64,000 nt of DNA from Streptomyces sp. A 4/2. GTDB taxonomy: Bacteria > Actinomycetota > Actinomycetes > Streptomycetales > Streptomycetaceae. Location: contig NZ_CALNVW010000030.1 of the NCBI RefSeq assembly GCF_940670765.1, forward strand, positions 186,001 through 250,000, written 5' to 3'. The notes under the pieces were generated by a model. The model made no database searches and was not told where the DNA came from. It was given only the letters and a program-made list of their open reading frames with translations. This document shows positions 7,227 through 15,824 of this stretch, piece by piece (positions within the stretch are counted from its first letter, which is position 1; every line of letters starts with the position of its first letter). Made by a program: the position numbers and the translations under genes.

Positions 7227-9629
7227 TCACCGGGCCTGCGGGGTCCGGTCGTCGAGCGGCGCGCCGGGTGCGGTGCCGACGGCGGACGCCGGTGCGGGAA
7301 CAACCGGCGGCGGGACGGCGGGCCGCTCCCGCCGGAACCGGGACGGCAGCCACCAGTTGACCGGGCCCGCCAGGGCCATCACCGCGGGCACCAGCAGCGG
7401 GCGGATGAGCAGCGTGTCGATCAGCAGCGACAGCGCGACGGTGACACCGATCAGCTTGATCACCGTGATCTGGGCCGAGGCCAGGGCCAGCAGCACCGCG
7501 ATGACGACGGCGGCGGAGGCGGTGAACAGCGGTGCGGCGGCCTGAAGTCCGGCAGCGGTGGCCCGAGCGGTGTCACGGGTCCGGGTGTGTGCCTCGCCGA
7601 TGCGGGAGAGCAGCAGCACCTCGTAGTCCATGGACAGCCCGAAAGCCAGACAGATCGCCACCATCGGAGTGAGCAGGTCGATGGTGCCGGTGACCGTGAA
7701 GTCGCCCACCAGGAACCTGAGATGACCGTCCTGGAAGATCCAGACCATGCCTCCCGCGGTCGCCGTGAGACTGAGCAGATTCATCACCAGCGCCTTCACG
7801 GGGAGGAAGAGGCTGCGGGTGAACAGGGCCAGCAGGACCAGTGTGCAGAGGGCGACCAGCCCCGCCGCGTACGGCAGCCGGCCGGCGATGGCGGACTTGA
7901 TGTCGGCCAGTTCCGCGGCGGGCCCGGCGAGACGTACCGCCGTGGGGGCGCCGGTGGAGCGGATGTCCCGGGTCAGCCGGGTGCTCGCCGGGCCGTACGC
8001 CGACGCGGGACCGCTCACCGCGACCCAGGTCCCGGCCGCCGCGCGGTGCCGGGCGGCGAGGTCGGTGCAGGTGACCCGTACCGCCGCCGGGTCGGTGGCG
8101 TGGGCCGGACAGCTCAGGACCGGGCGCCCGGCCGCGTAGACCCCGGTGACGGTGCGCACCCCGGTGGCGCCGGGCAGCGCGGACAACTGGCGTGCGTAGG
8201 CGTCGAGTTCGCTCAGCCGCCGGGGCGATTCGGGCTGCCAGCGCGGTAGTACGACATCGGTGGAGGAGCCCGTGACCGAGGGCAGCTGCGCGTGCAGGAC
8301 CCGCGCCGTACCGGCCACGGAGGCGGTGGGAGGGAGCACGCGTTCGTCGCTGAGCCCGAAGACCGCGCGGTGGAACGGCAACGCGAGCGCGGCCAGCACC
8401 AGAAGCCCCCCGACACCGACGGCGACCGGGCGGCGCATCGACAGCACGGCCAGCCGGTACCAGCGCCCCTGCTCGGTCGCCCCCCGGAACCGCCGCCGGG
8501 CGAACCAGTCGGTGCCGGCCCGGTCCTCACCGAGACAGGACAGCGCGGCGGGAACCAGCAGCAGCGCCGTGACGGCCGCCAGCGCCACGACAGCCAGCCC
8601 GGCCCAGGCGAGAGACCGCAGAAAGTACAGCGGGAAGACCAACAGCCCCGCCAGGGCGGCCCCGACGACAGCGGCGGACACCACGACGGTGCGGCCACCG
8701 GTCGTCATCATCTGCCGCAGCGCGGCGTCATGGGACGCCCCGGCGGCGCGTTCCTCCCGGTAGCGGGCCACCAGGAAGAGGCTGTAGTCGACGGCCATCG
8801 CCAGGCCCACGGCGGTCGTGAGATTCAACGCGAACACCGATACCTCGGTGACCGTGGTCAGCGCGCGCAGCACAGCCAGCGCCCCGGCCACCGCCACCGC
8901 GCCGACGGCCAGGGGCAGCAGCGCCGCCCACAGACTGCCGAAGGCCCAGAGCAGCAGGAGCAACACGGCCGGTGCGGCGATGAGTTCGGCCGTACGCAGA
9001 TCCTTCTCGCTCTGGTCCTCCAGGTCCTTGAGGGCTGCGGCCTGGCCGGTCGCGTCGACCCGGAGCGGACCCCGGACCCCGGTGACCTCCGGCAGCAGCC
9101 GGTCCACCGCGGCGCGTGTCCCGCCCGCGCTGCCGCGTAGCCGCACCAGCACGACCGCGGTGTGCCCGTCCGCCGTGCGCAGCGCCCGCACCAGGGCGTC
9201 CGCGGCCCGATCCGTCCCGGCCGGCGCCGCCCGGCGGGGACGCACCGAGCCGGTCCAGTAGGAGTCCACCCCGACGACCTGCGGGTCGGTGAGGAGCCGG
9301 GAGACGAGGTGTACGCCGTCACGCCGGGCCTCCGGCGCGTCGACCGTGCCCCTGGTGCGCGCCAGCAGGACGAAGCCGGGGGCGCCGCCGCCGAAGGACT
9401 CCATGGTTCTCTGTGCGCGGGCGGAAGGTGCGGAATCGGGTACGAACCCGCCGTTGACCAGGCGCCCGCTGACGTCGTGGCCCGCCAGTGCGCACAGCAG
9501 TGTCAGGGCCGCCGCGAGCAGCAGCACCACGCTCCGCCGCCGTACGGCGAGGCGCCCCGCCAGGGCGAGCAGGCCGTTCAGACCGCCGGGGGCCGGAGCG
9601 GGTGGATGCGGGGCCGATGTGTCGCGCAC
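7227..9629 (-). CDS. MMPL-family RND transporter
   Basis: An 800-residue membrane protein with the duplicated MMPL layout: one TM helix near residue 40, a large outer domain (about 60-205), a block of five TM helices containing GLAMAVDYSLFLVARYREE, a linker, then the second half with another outer loop and a block containing AICLAFGLSMDYEVLLLSRI. MMPL proteins export lipids, polyketides or lipopeptides using the proton gradient; the Asp-Tyr pairs in the two DYS/DYE motifs are the proton-relay positions known for the family. The GTG start 9629 follows GAGAGGGAC. It is divergent from the reductase/ACP/ketosynthase/P450 genes, so it may export their product. The last 60 residues are Pro/Ala-rich and cytoplasmic. 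Confidence 0.9.
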   Translation of the reverse strand: MRDTSAPHPPAPAPGGLNGLLALAGRLAVRRRSVVLLLAAALTLLCALAGHDVSGRLVNGGFVPDSAPSARAQRTMESFGGGAPGFVLLARTRGTVDAPEARRDGVHLVSRLLTDPQVVGVDSYWTGSVRPRRAAPAGTDRAADALVRALRTADGHTAVVLVRLRGSAGGTRAAVDRLLPEVTGVRGPLRVDATGQAAALKDLEDQSEKDLRTAELIAAPAVLLLLLWAFGSLWAALLPLAVGAVAVAGALAVLRALTTVTEVSVFALNLTTAVGLAMAVDYSLFLVARYREERAAGASHDAALRQMMTTGGRTVVVSAAVVGAALAGLLVFPLYFLRSLAWAGLAVVALAAVTALLLVPAALSCLGEDRAGTDWFARRRFRGATEQGRWYRLAVLSMRRPVAVGVGGLLVLAALALPFHRAVFGLSDERVLPPTASVAGTARVLHAQLPSVTGSSTDVVLPRWQPESPRRLSELDAYARQLSALPGATGVRTVTGVYAAGRPVLSCPAHATDPAAVRVTCTDLAARHRAAAGTWVAVSGPASAYGPASTRLTRDIRSTGAPTAVRLAGPAAELADIKSAIAGRLPYAAGLVALCTLVLLALFTRSLFLPVKALVMNLLSLTATAGGMVWIFQDGHLRFLVGDFTVTGTIDLLTPMVAICLAFGLSMDYEVLLLSRIGEAHTRTRDTARATAAGLQAAAPLFTASAAVVIAVLLALASAQITVIKLIGVTVALSLLIDTLLIRPLLVPAVMALAGPVNWWLPSRFRRERPAVPPPVVPAPASAVGTAPGAPLDDRTPQAR

Positions 9630-10030
9630 GCCGATGTCCCTCTCGTTCGTCTACGGAAATTTCCCCCGGATCCGCTGTGAATTCCGCGAAGACCCCGAAG
9701 AGGGAAGACACCGGAGGGGAAGGAATTTCACGGGAGGGGATGCACAGAGGGAACGAGGGGGCACCGGATTCCGGCACGGCCGATTTCGGCGGAACCTCTC
9801 ACGGGTGGGCCGACATGAGGCATCAGAGCCAGGTGCAGTGGCTGAACCTCCCCTCGCGTGAAGGAAATCCGTAAAACGGAGAAGTCCCTCGTTGGTGTGG
9901 ATGTTCCCTGTTCCGGCGGGTCGGGGGCCGCGGGCCGGGATACGTTTCTGTTCTCCCGTGAACTGAGCCGGTTGCCGGGCGAGTTGAAGTCAGCTTTGAA
10001 GTCAGCTTTGAAGTCAGCGAAGAAAAGTGA
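9630..10030. other. Divergent spacer, low-GC, with direct repeats
   Basis: This 401-base region is less GC-rich than its surroundings and carries the promoters of the MMPL exporter and of the ACP/ketosynthase operon. Its right end holds three copies of a 12-base direct repeat. An open frame at 9858-10055 (plus) reads through the repeats, but its third-position bases are not G/C-biased, so I treat it as non-coding. Confidence 0.5.
9984..10018. repeat. Three tandem 12-bp direct repeats (TTGAAGTCAGCT)
   Basis: TTGAAGTCAGCT occurs at 9984-9995 and 9996-10007, with a third, nearly complete copy (11 of 12 bases) at 10008-10018. The array ends 12 bases before the start codon of the reductase gene. 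Regularly spaced direct repeats at a promoter are the kind of site used by SARP-type regulators, but this is inference; a replication slippage product is also possible. Confidence 0.7.
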
Positions 10031-11230
10031 ATGTGCTTCATGTCCGATGTGGTAGGCCCGGCCGAACAGGCAACGGCGTTTCCGTACGGGAGCTCTGGAG
10101 GATCCACGGTCGCCATGACCGGCGCCACCGGATTCCTCGCCTCGCATCTTCTGCTGCACATGCTGCCGCGGGGCATCCAGGTGGTGGCGCTGGTCCGCAG
10201 ACCACCGGAACGGGCACTGGCCTCCCTCGCGCTGGCACTGCGCTCGGCCGGTGCCCCGGACGAGACCGTGCGACGGGTACCCCGCCAGGTACGGGCCGTC
10301 CAGGTCACCCTGGACCAGCCCCGACTCGGCCTGTCCCGGGCCGAGTTCCGTACGGTCGCCGACAGCGTGGACGCCGTCTGGCACTGTGCCGCCCTGACCA
10401 AACTGCGCGGGGCTGCCGACGACCTCCACCGGACCAATGTGGAGGGCACCCGCCAGATCCTCGCGCTGGCCACCGCGGGTACGCGCCGCCCGTATCTCTT
10501 CCACGTCAGCACCGCCTTCGTGGCCGGAGCCCGCCTCGAAGGCCTGGTGCCCGAGAGTGAACTGACGGCGCACAGAGGGTTCCTGACGCCGTACGAGGAG
10601 TCCAAGCACCGCGCCGAGACCCTGGTGCACGCCTGGGCGCGCGGCACCGGCCGGGGCGTCCGGATCTTCCGTCCCAGCGTCCTGCTGAGCGACCGCACCG
10701 CCCTGCCGCTGGCGCCGCAGCACACCTACGCGGTCCTGGCCGCCAAACTCGCCCTGTTCCTCCGGACCGGCTCCCGGGCGGCGGCCGAGCTGTCCACCGC
10801 CGCGGGGGACGCCACCAGCCGCCTGACGGTCCGGCTGCTGGGGGAATCCGACGCCCGCATCAATCTGCTGCAGGTCGACGACGCGGCCCGGGGCATGCTG
10901 CGGCTGGCCGAGCAGCCGTCCGGGCCGGGCGTGCACGTCCATCACATCGTGCATCCCACCGAGACCCCGGTCGCCCGGGTGAACGACGCGCTGCAGCGGT
11001 CCGTACCGCGCCTGCGCCTCACGCTGGTCCCCGACCGGCCGGAGCCCACCGGTCTGGAGCGGGCCCTGGACCGGTACGGCGCCGAGGCCACCGCCTACCT
11101 CGGGCTGCGCCGCAGCTATGAACGCACCAGTCTCCAGGACCTGGAACGGCGTCAACTGGCCGTGCCACCGGCCCCGGTCGACAGTTCCTATCTGGATGCC
11201 GCTCTCGCCCCACCCGTCATGGCTCGCTGA
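10031..11230 (+). CDS. NAD(P)-dependent thioester-reductase-like protein
   Basis: A 399-residue extended-SDR protein. The Rossmann motif TGATGFLASHLL lies near residue 30, a catalytic YEESK near 193, and the spacing WHCAALTKLRG...TNVEGTRQIL matches the NAD-binding-4 group, which includes the thioester-reductase domains that release acyl-ACP as aldehydes or alcohols. The ATG at 10031 follows AAGAAAAGTGA; ATG 10040 is an alternative. The next gene encodes an acyl carrier protein 38 bases away, so an acyl-ACP substrate is a natural guess. It heads a four-gene operon (reductase, ACP, ketosynthase, P450). Confidence 0.8.
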   Translation: MCFMSDVVGPAEQATAFPYGSSGGSTVAMTGATGFLASHLLLHMLPRGIQVVALVRRPPERALASLALALRSAGAPDETVRRVPRQVRAVQVTLDQPRLGLSRAEFRTVADSVDAVWHCAALTKLRGAADDLHRTNVEGTRQILALATAGTRRPYLFHVSTAFVAGARLEGLVPESELTAHRGFLTPYEESKHRAETLVHAWARGTGRGVRIFRPSVLLSDRTALPLAPQHTYAVLAAKLALFLRTGSRAAAELSTAAGDATSRLTVRLLGESDARINLLQVDDAARGMLRLAEQPSGPGVHVHHIVHPTETPVARVNDALQRSVPRLRLTLVPDRPEPTGLERALDRYGAEATAYLGLRRSYERTSLQDLERRQLAVPPAPVDSSYLDAALAPPVMAR

Positions 11231-11268
11231 CGCGGCCACCAATCAGAGGAGGAATCATCAGCGTTTCG

Positions 11269-11517
11269 ATGGAAACCCGGATCACCGCCGTCATCTCCCG
11301 GCACTTCGGACTGGATCCGGCAGAGATCACTCCGGCCACCACCTTCGAGGACCTCGACATGGACTCCCTCGCCCTCGCGGAGACCGTCGTCGTCCTGGAG
11401 GAGGAACTGGGCTTCGAATTCCCGGACATCGAAGGGGCCTTCTCGCCGAAGGCCACCCTGGCCCAGGCCGCCGAGGCACTGGCCCTGCTGGTACCGACCG
11501 CGCCCGCCGGGTCATGA
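11269..11517 (+). CDS. Acyl carrier protein
   Basis: An 82-residue acyl carrier protein. The phosphopantetheine site is Ser 33 in DLDMDSLALAE, and the helix that follows is acidic (VVVLEEELGFEFPD), as usual for ACPs. AGAGGAGG at 11245-11252 is a strong ribosome site but lies 16 bases before ATG 11269, so a rare ATC start a few codons upstream cannot be excluded. The stop TGA overlaps the ATG of the ketosynthase (ATGA), which implies coupled translation. It is too divergent, and its context too local, to be the housekeeping fatty-acid ACP. Confidence 0.9.
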   Translation: METRITAVISRHFGLDPAEITPATTFEDLDMDSLALAETVVVLEEELGFEFPDIEGAFSPKATLAQAAEALALLVPTAPAGS

Positions 11518-12740
11518 CCCGGCGCTCCGTCTCGGTCACCGGCATCGGGATGACGACCCCCGCGGGTGTGGGCGTGTCCGCCGGGTGGTCCGGCCTCTGC
11601 CAGGGCCTCTCCACCGCCGCCCCCGACCCGAGGCTGACCGGCATGCCGGTCAGCTTCTCCTGCCGGATCCCCGGATTCGACGCGACCGAAGCGATCGGCC
11701 GCCGCATCGTCTGGCGCACCGACCGGTTCGTGCACCTCGCGCTGGTCACCGCGCGGGAAGCTCTCGCGGACTCCGGCATCGACACCGGGACCTGGGACGG
11801 CAGCCGGGTCGGTGTCGTCATCGGGGTCGGCTCCAGCAGCCAGGACACGGCCACCCGCGAGTACGAACATCTGGCCCGCGGCGCCTACCGGGCGCTCTCA
11901 CCGACCGATGTGCCCCGCAGCATGCCCAACATGGCCCCCGCGGAGATCGCCATCGACTGCCGGGCCACCGGGCCCAACTTCGCGGTCAGCACGGCCTGCG
12001 CGTCAGGTGCCACCGCCATCGGACTCGCCCACGACCTGATCGTCTCGGGGACCTGCGACATCGTCATCGCCGGGGGCGCGGAGTCGGCCGGATCCTCCCG
12101 GCTGGCCGCCGGCGCCTTCTGGCGGATGGGCGCCCTGTCCACCAGGTCCGACGACCCCGCCGGTGCCTCCCGGCCCTTCGACGCCGACCGCGACGGCTTC
12201 GTCCTGGGCGAGGGCGCGGGCATCCTCGTCCTGGAAGAGACCCGGCACGCCAGGGCCCGCCGGGCGACCGTCCACGCCCAGCTCGCCGGATACGGCACCA
12301 CCTGCGACGCCCACCACTGGACCACCCCGCACCCGCAGGGACGCGGCACGGTGCAGGCGCTGGGCACGGCCCTCGCCGGAGCCGGACTCGAACCCTGCGA
12401 CATCGGCCACGTCAACGCGCACGCCACCTCCACCCCGGCCAACGACATCAGCGAGGCGGAAGCCCTGCGTACGTTCTTCGGCACGCCCCCGCCCGTGACC
12501 GCCACCAAGAGCGTCATCGGGCACGCCATCGCGGGCGCCGGAGCGATCGAAGCCGTGGTGAGCGTCCTGAGCCTCACCCGGCAGACCATCCACCCCACCG
12601 CCAACCTCGACCGGCTCGACCCCGCGGTGGACCTCGACGTGGTCACCAAAGTGCCGCGCAGCCACCGGATGGACGCCGTGGCGAGTACATCCATCGGCTT
12701 CGGCGGCCAGAACACCGCCCTGGTCTTCACCTCCGCATGA
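11514..12740 (+). CDS. Beta-ketoacyl synthase (KAS II/FabF type)
   Basis: A 408-residue ketosynthase that should extend an ACP-bound acyl chain with malonyl-ACP. The catalytic triad is complete: Cys 162 in STACASG, His 303 in NAHATST and His 337 in KSVIGHAIAGAG, with Lys 332. The C-terminal STSIGFGGQN is also typical. There is no chain-length-factor partner, unlike type II aromatic PKS systems, and no malonyl transferase, ketoreductase or dehydratase next to it, so those would be borrowed from primary metabolism. Start and stop both overlap neighbours by ATGA, so reductase/ACP/KS/P450 form one translationally coupled unit. Confidence 0.92.
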   Translation: MTRRSVSVTGIGMTTPAGVGVSAGWSGLCQGLSTAAPDPRLTGMPVSFSCRIPGFDATEAIGRRIVWRTDRFVHLALVTAREALADSGIDTGTWDGSRVGVVIGVGSSSQDTATREYEHLARGAYRALSPTDVPRSMPNMAPAEIAIDCRATGPNFAVSTACASGATAIGLAHDLIVSGTCDIVIAGGAESAGSSRLAAGAFWRMGALSTRSDDPAGASRPFDADRDGFVLGEGAGILVLEETRHARARRATVHAQLAGYGTTCDAHHWTTPHPQGRGTVQALGTALAGAGLEPCDIGHVNAHATSTPANDISEAEALRTFFGTPPPVTATKSVIGHAIAGAGAIEAVVSVLSLTRQTIHPTANLDRLDPAVDLDVVTKVPRSHRMDAVASTSIGFGGQNTALVFTSA

Positions 12741-14020
12741 ACGCTTCGTCGCGTGCCGCCGGCGCGGTGCCCGAGCCGGTACCGCTGGGGTGCCCGGCCC
12801 TGTACGAGCGGGGATTCGACGCGGCGGCCGGACGACTGGCGGCACCGGGCGGTCCGGCGCTGCGCCCGGTCACGCTCAACGGGGGACTGCGCGCCTGGGC
12901 CGCCACGGAGCCCGCGCTGGCGCGCGGCATCCTCACCGACCCCCGGCTGACCAACGACATCGCCGAGGTGGGCACGCCCGTGCAGGGCTTCCCCGACCGC
13001 CGGTACCCGGAGGACTTCTTCGCCCACGCGCCACAGTTGCTGTCCGCCTCCGGGGAGCGCCACCGCAGACTCCGCAGGATCGTCGCGCCCTACTTCAGCG
13101 CCGCCGCGGTGGCGTCGATGGCCGCGCGGCTGCGGTGCGGCACGGCCCGGATCATCGAGGACCTCGCCGACCGCGACCGGATCGACATCGTCACCGACTT
13201 CGCCCTGCCGCTGGCCGGCGCCGCGGTCGGCGAGATCCTCGACATCCCGGCCGACCGGCGGCTTCCGGCGGTGACCGCCGCTCTCGCCGCCAGCGCGGTG
13301 GACCCGGCGGCCGAGGACGCGGGGGCGGCGCACCGCGCCTTCTCCCGTACCGTCCTGAACGTCATCGGTGTCGCCCGGCGTTCCACGGCCGCCACCCCGG
13401 CCACCGCCCTGCTCCGGGCCCAGCGGGCCGGAGAGATCTCCAGCGCCGAGTTGGCCGGGATGATCGGGATGCTGCTGATCGGCACGGTCGACTCGCTCAC
13501 CACCGTCGTCCCGGCCGGCACTCTGATGGCCGTGCGGCGCCCGGACGTCCGCCACGGCCTCAGCCACGACACCGGTCCCACGACGGCACTGACCGAGGAG
13601 ATCCTGCGGCTCAACCCGCCGTTCCAGCACACCGGATGGAGATTCACCCGTGAGCCGTGCCGTATCGCGGACGTCCCGCTACCGCACGGCGCCGTGGTGG
13701 TCACCTCGCTGCTCGCGGCGAATCTCGACCCAGGACTCTGGCCGGACCCGCTGCGCGCCGATCCGCACCGTGCCGCGCCGGGCAGCCATCTCTCCTTCGG
13801 GCACGGACCGCACTACTGCCTGGGCGCGGCGCTCGGACGTCAGCTCGTCCACTCCGCACTGACCGGGCTGTTCGGCAGGCTGCCCGGACTGGGGCTCGCG
13901 GACACCGCGGGCGAACTCACCTGGCACGGCACGTGTCTGCGCCGGCTGGACAGCCTTCCCACGGACCCCGGCGGCGGACACCGGATGCCACCGGGACGGG
14001 TCCCTCACTCCTCGAAGTAG
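12737..14020 (+). CDS. Cytochrome P450 (ACP/KS operon)
   Basis: A 427-residue soluble P450. The heme loop FGHGPHYCLG places the axial Cys at 361, and the K-helix ExxR is Glu 288/Arg 291. The I-helix reads LLIGTVDSLTT (248-256), so the usual (A/G)Gx(D/E)T has Ser 253 in place of the conserved Thr, and the preceding residues also differ. This may change oxygen activation or mark a non-hydroxylating reaction. Its ATG overlaps the ketosynthase stop, and the gene overlaps the convergent hypothetical gene by 16 bases. No ferredoxin is encoded beside it. The substrate is likely a carrier-bound or released acyl product. Confidence 0.9.
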   Translation: MNASSRAAGAVPEPVPLGCPALYERGFDAAAGRLAAPGGPALRPVTLNGGLRAWAATEPALARGILTDPRLTNDIAEVGTPVQGFPDRRYPEDFFAHAPQLLSASGERHRRLRRIVAPYFSAAAVASMAARLRCGTARIIEDLADRDRIDIVTDFALPLAGAAVGEILDIPADRRLPAVTAALAASAVDPAAEDAGAAHRAFSRTVLNVIGVARRSTAATPATALLRAQRAGEISSAELAGMIGMLLIGTVDSLTTVVPAGTLMAVRRPDVRHGLSHDTGPTTALTEEILRLNPPFQHTGWRFTREPCRIADVPLPHGAVVVTSLLAANLDPGLWPDPLRADPHRAAPGSHLSFGHGPHYCLGAALGRQLVHSALTGLFGRLPGLGLADTAGELTWHGTCLRRLDSLPTDPGGGHRMPPGRVPHSSK

Positions 14021-14574
14021 GCGTCCAGGACCGCGTCGAGCTGCGCCGCCCACGTCTTGAGACCGTCCCGGCTGTCCGCCGCGACATCGGCCTGGTAGGT
14101 GTGACGGTTGGGCATGTGGACGTAGACGGTGAGCCGCCGCCCGTACTTGGACGTCTCGAACTCGACGGCGCCGATCTCGCTCCACTCGAACTCGGCCTCC
14201 TGGTCGTCCAGCCGGAGCAGCACGCCGGTGTGGTTCGCGATGATCGCCGAACGGCGGTCGGAGACCTCGAACGAGGGTCCGTCGACCACGGCGGCCCCGT
14301 CGCCGCCCGGCCCGTCGGCGTCGCGTCCATCGGCGTCCGGTCCATCGGCCTCGGGTTCGGAGCCTTCGGACCCGGCGGCCTCCTGTTCCGGTGACGCCTC
14401 TTCGGGCGGTGTGTCCCGCGGCACGGAGTCCTCCGGCGCCGCCTCGTCGTCGACCGGCGGCGCCGCTACGGCCGACGGCGAGTCCCGGGGTGCGGGCATG
14501 AGGCCGGGGACGTACGCCGGATCGGTCGCGGCGCCGTGCACGGGTGGGCTGTTCGGACCTGTCTGCTGTTCCAC
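14005..14574 (-). CDS. Conserved hypothetical protein, acidic disordered head
   Basis: A 189-residue protein with two parts. Residues 1-100 are rich in Pro, Ala, Glu and Asp with DGPDADGRDADG-like repeats and look disordered. Residues 100-189 form a compact domain (VSDRRSAIIANHTGVLLRLD, then FEWSEIGAVEFETSKYGRRL and a C-terminal helix WAAQLDAVLDAYFEE) that resembles a small PH-like or DUF domain; I do not recognise a named family. No signal peptide or TM segment is seen. The start is GTG 14574. It overlaps the P450 gene tail to tail. Confidence 0.75.
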   Translation of the reverse strand: MEQQTGPNSPPVHGAATDPAYVPGLMPAPRDSPSAVAAPPVDDEAAPEDSVPRDTPPEEASPEQEAAGSEGSEPEADGPDADGRDADGPGGDGAAVVDGPSFEVSDRRSAIIANHTGVLLRLDDQEAEFEWSEIGAVEFETSKYGRRLTVYVHMPNRHTYQADVAADSRDGLKTWAAQLDAVLDAYFEE

Positions 14575-14657
14575 GGTGCGCAGTATGGACGATGGACCTG
14601 TGCGACGGCCAGCGGATCCGTCCCCGTACCGGGGCCGGGCACCGGGGCGCGCGTCGG

Positions 14658-15560
14658 TCAGGTGCCGATGCGGTCGCCGATGAGGCGGGCGTAGGCCCGC
14701 TCACCGCGGGCATTGGGGTGCAGCGGTGCGGCGGGCGCGGTCGGGACGAAGCCCTCGATCCATTTCACGCCGGGTGCCCCGCAGGCGTCGTGCCCCTTGC
14801 CGGGTGTCCGCACGTCGACGTACTCGGCGCCGTGCGCCGCCGACTGCGCGGCGATCACCCGGTTCATCCGGTCGATGCTTCCCTGCAGCCAGTCGGCGTC
14901 ACCGCCGAGCACCGGGACGACCGGCCAGCAGCCTCCCGGCCGGAGGTACGCGCCGTAGCCGGTGACCAGCACCCTGGCCCGTGGGGAGCGCTCACGGATG
15001 GTGTCGAGCACGGCGGCGAGCTCGGGCCCCAGCGCATCGATACGGACGGCCTCCTGGTCCACGCCGTCCTGGACGTACGCGTCCTCGCAGCGGGTCCCGA
15101 AGGGGGTGAGCCGGACGCAGTTCCCGGCGACGCCGACCAGCCCGGCGTCGTTGCCGCCGACGGTGAGCGTCACCAGCGTGGTGCCGGTGCTCAGCGCGTC
15201 GAACTGCGGCGGGACCGTGCCCGCTTCCGCCCCGAGTACGGAGAGCTGCTGCGGGGCGGTCAGGTCACCGGTCCGGGCGCCGCCGCACGTCACGTCGCGG
15301 AATGCGTCGACCTTCAGCCGAGCGGCAAGCAGATGCGCGTAGTTACGGGCCGACCGGCCACAGGCGAGCGGTCCCGTCGCGGGCGGTACGAGCGGACCCG
15401 AGGCCATCGAGTCGCCGAGCGCCACATAGACCTGCCGGGCCGGGGCGTCCGCGCTCGCGGACCCGGTATCGGCCACCGCGACCGACCCCACCAGCGCGAG
15501 CGCCGCCCCGAACCACCGGCGCACACCGGGTGAAGTCCCCTGACAGTACGAAGAGTTCAC
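14658..15560 (-). CDS. Secreted SGNH/GDSL-family hydrolase
   Basis: A 300-residue exported esterase or lipase. A Sec signal peptide (WFGAALALVGSVAVADTGSA) precedes the mature part. The family blocks are clear: GDSMASG with the nucleophile Ser, GGARTGDL, GGNDAG, and a final LHPNARGERAYA with the catalytic His; the Asp usually three residues before that His is not present (APLHP), a state also seen in Streptomyces SGNH lipases where a backbone carbonyl replaces it. GTG 15560 follows GGGAGAAGCA. It likely hydrolyses ester bonds outside the cell. It is divergent from the STAND ATPase gene. Confidence 0.88.
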   Translation of the reverse strand: MNSSYCQGTSPGVRRWFGAALALVGSVAVADTGSASADAPARQVYVALGDSMASGPLVPPATGPLACGRSARNYAHLLAARLKVDAFRDVTCGGARTGDLTAPQQLSVLGAEAGTVPPQFDALSTGTTLVTLTVGGNDAGLVGVAGNCVRLTPFGTRCEDAYVQDGVDQEAVRIDALGPELAAVLDTIRERSPRARVLVTGYGAYLRPGGCWPVVPVLGGDADWLQGSIDRMNRVIAAQSAAHGAEYVDVRTPGKGHDACGAPGVKWIEGFVPTAPAAPLHPNARGERAYARLIGDRIGT

Positions 15561-15824
15561 TGCTTCTCCCGGCTGCTGTCGGTGCGGTGGTGACTGCCGG
15601 GGTGGTCCGTGGCGGCGGCTGCCCGCCGGCCGTGGACTCCGGAGCCCCGCCCGAGCACGCTACCGGTCGCGCCACCCGAGCCGCCGGACCTTTCACGGCC
15701 CGCCCCCGAACGGCCCCCGGCACACCGGCCGGGCCGTCAACCGGGCGCCGGTGAACCGGGGTTCCTCCCGCCGGGAACCCGGGGGCGGTACCCCACCGCC
15801 GGGCAGGTGCGCGAAACTGGTCGC

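Noticed and set aside
9858..10055. Open frame of 65 codons with LKSALKSALKS repeats
   Set aside because: Third-position bases are not G/C-biased as in real genes here, there is no ribosome site before the GTG, and it overlaps the reductase start. The repeats are better read as DNA-level direct repeats.
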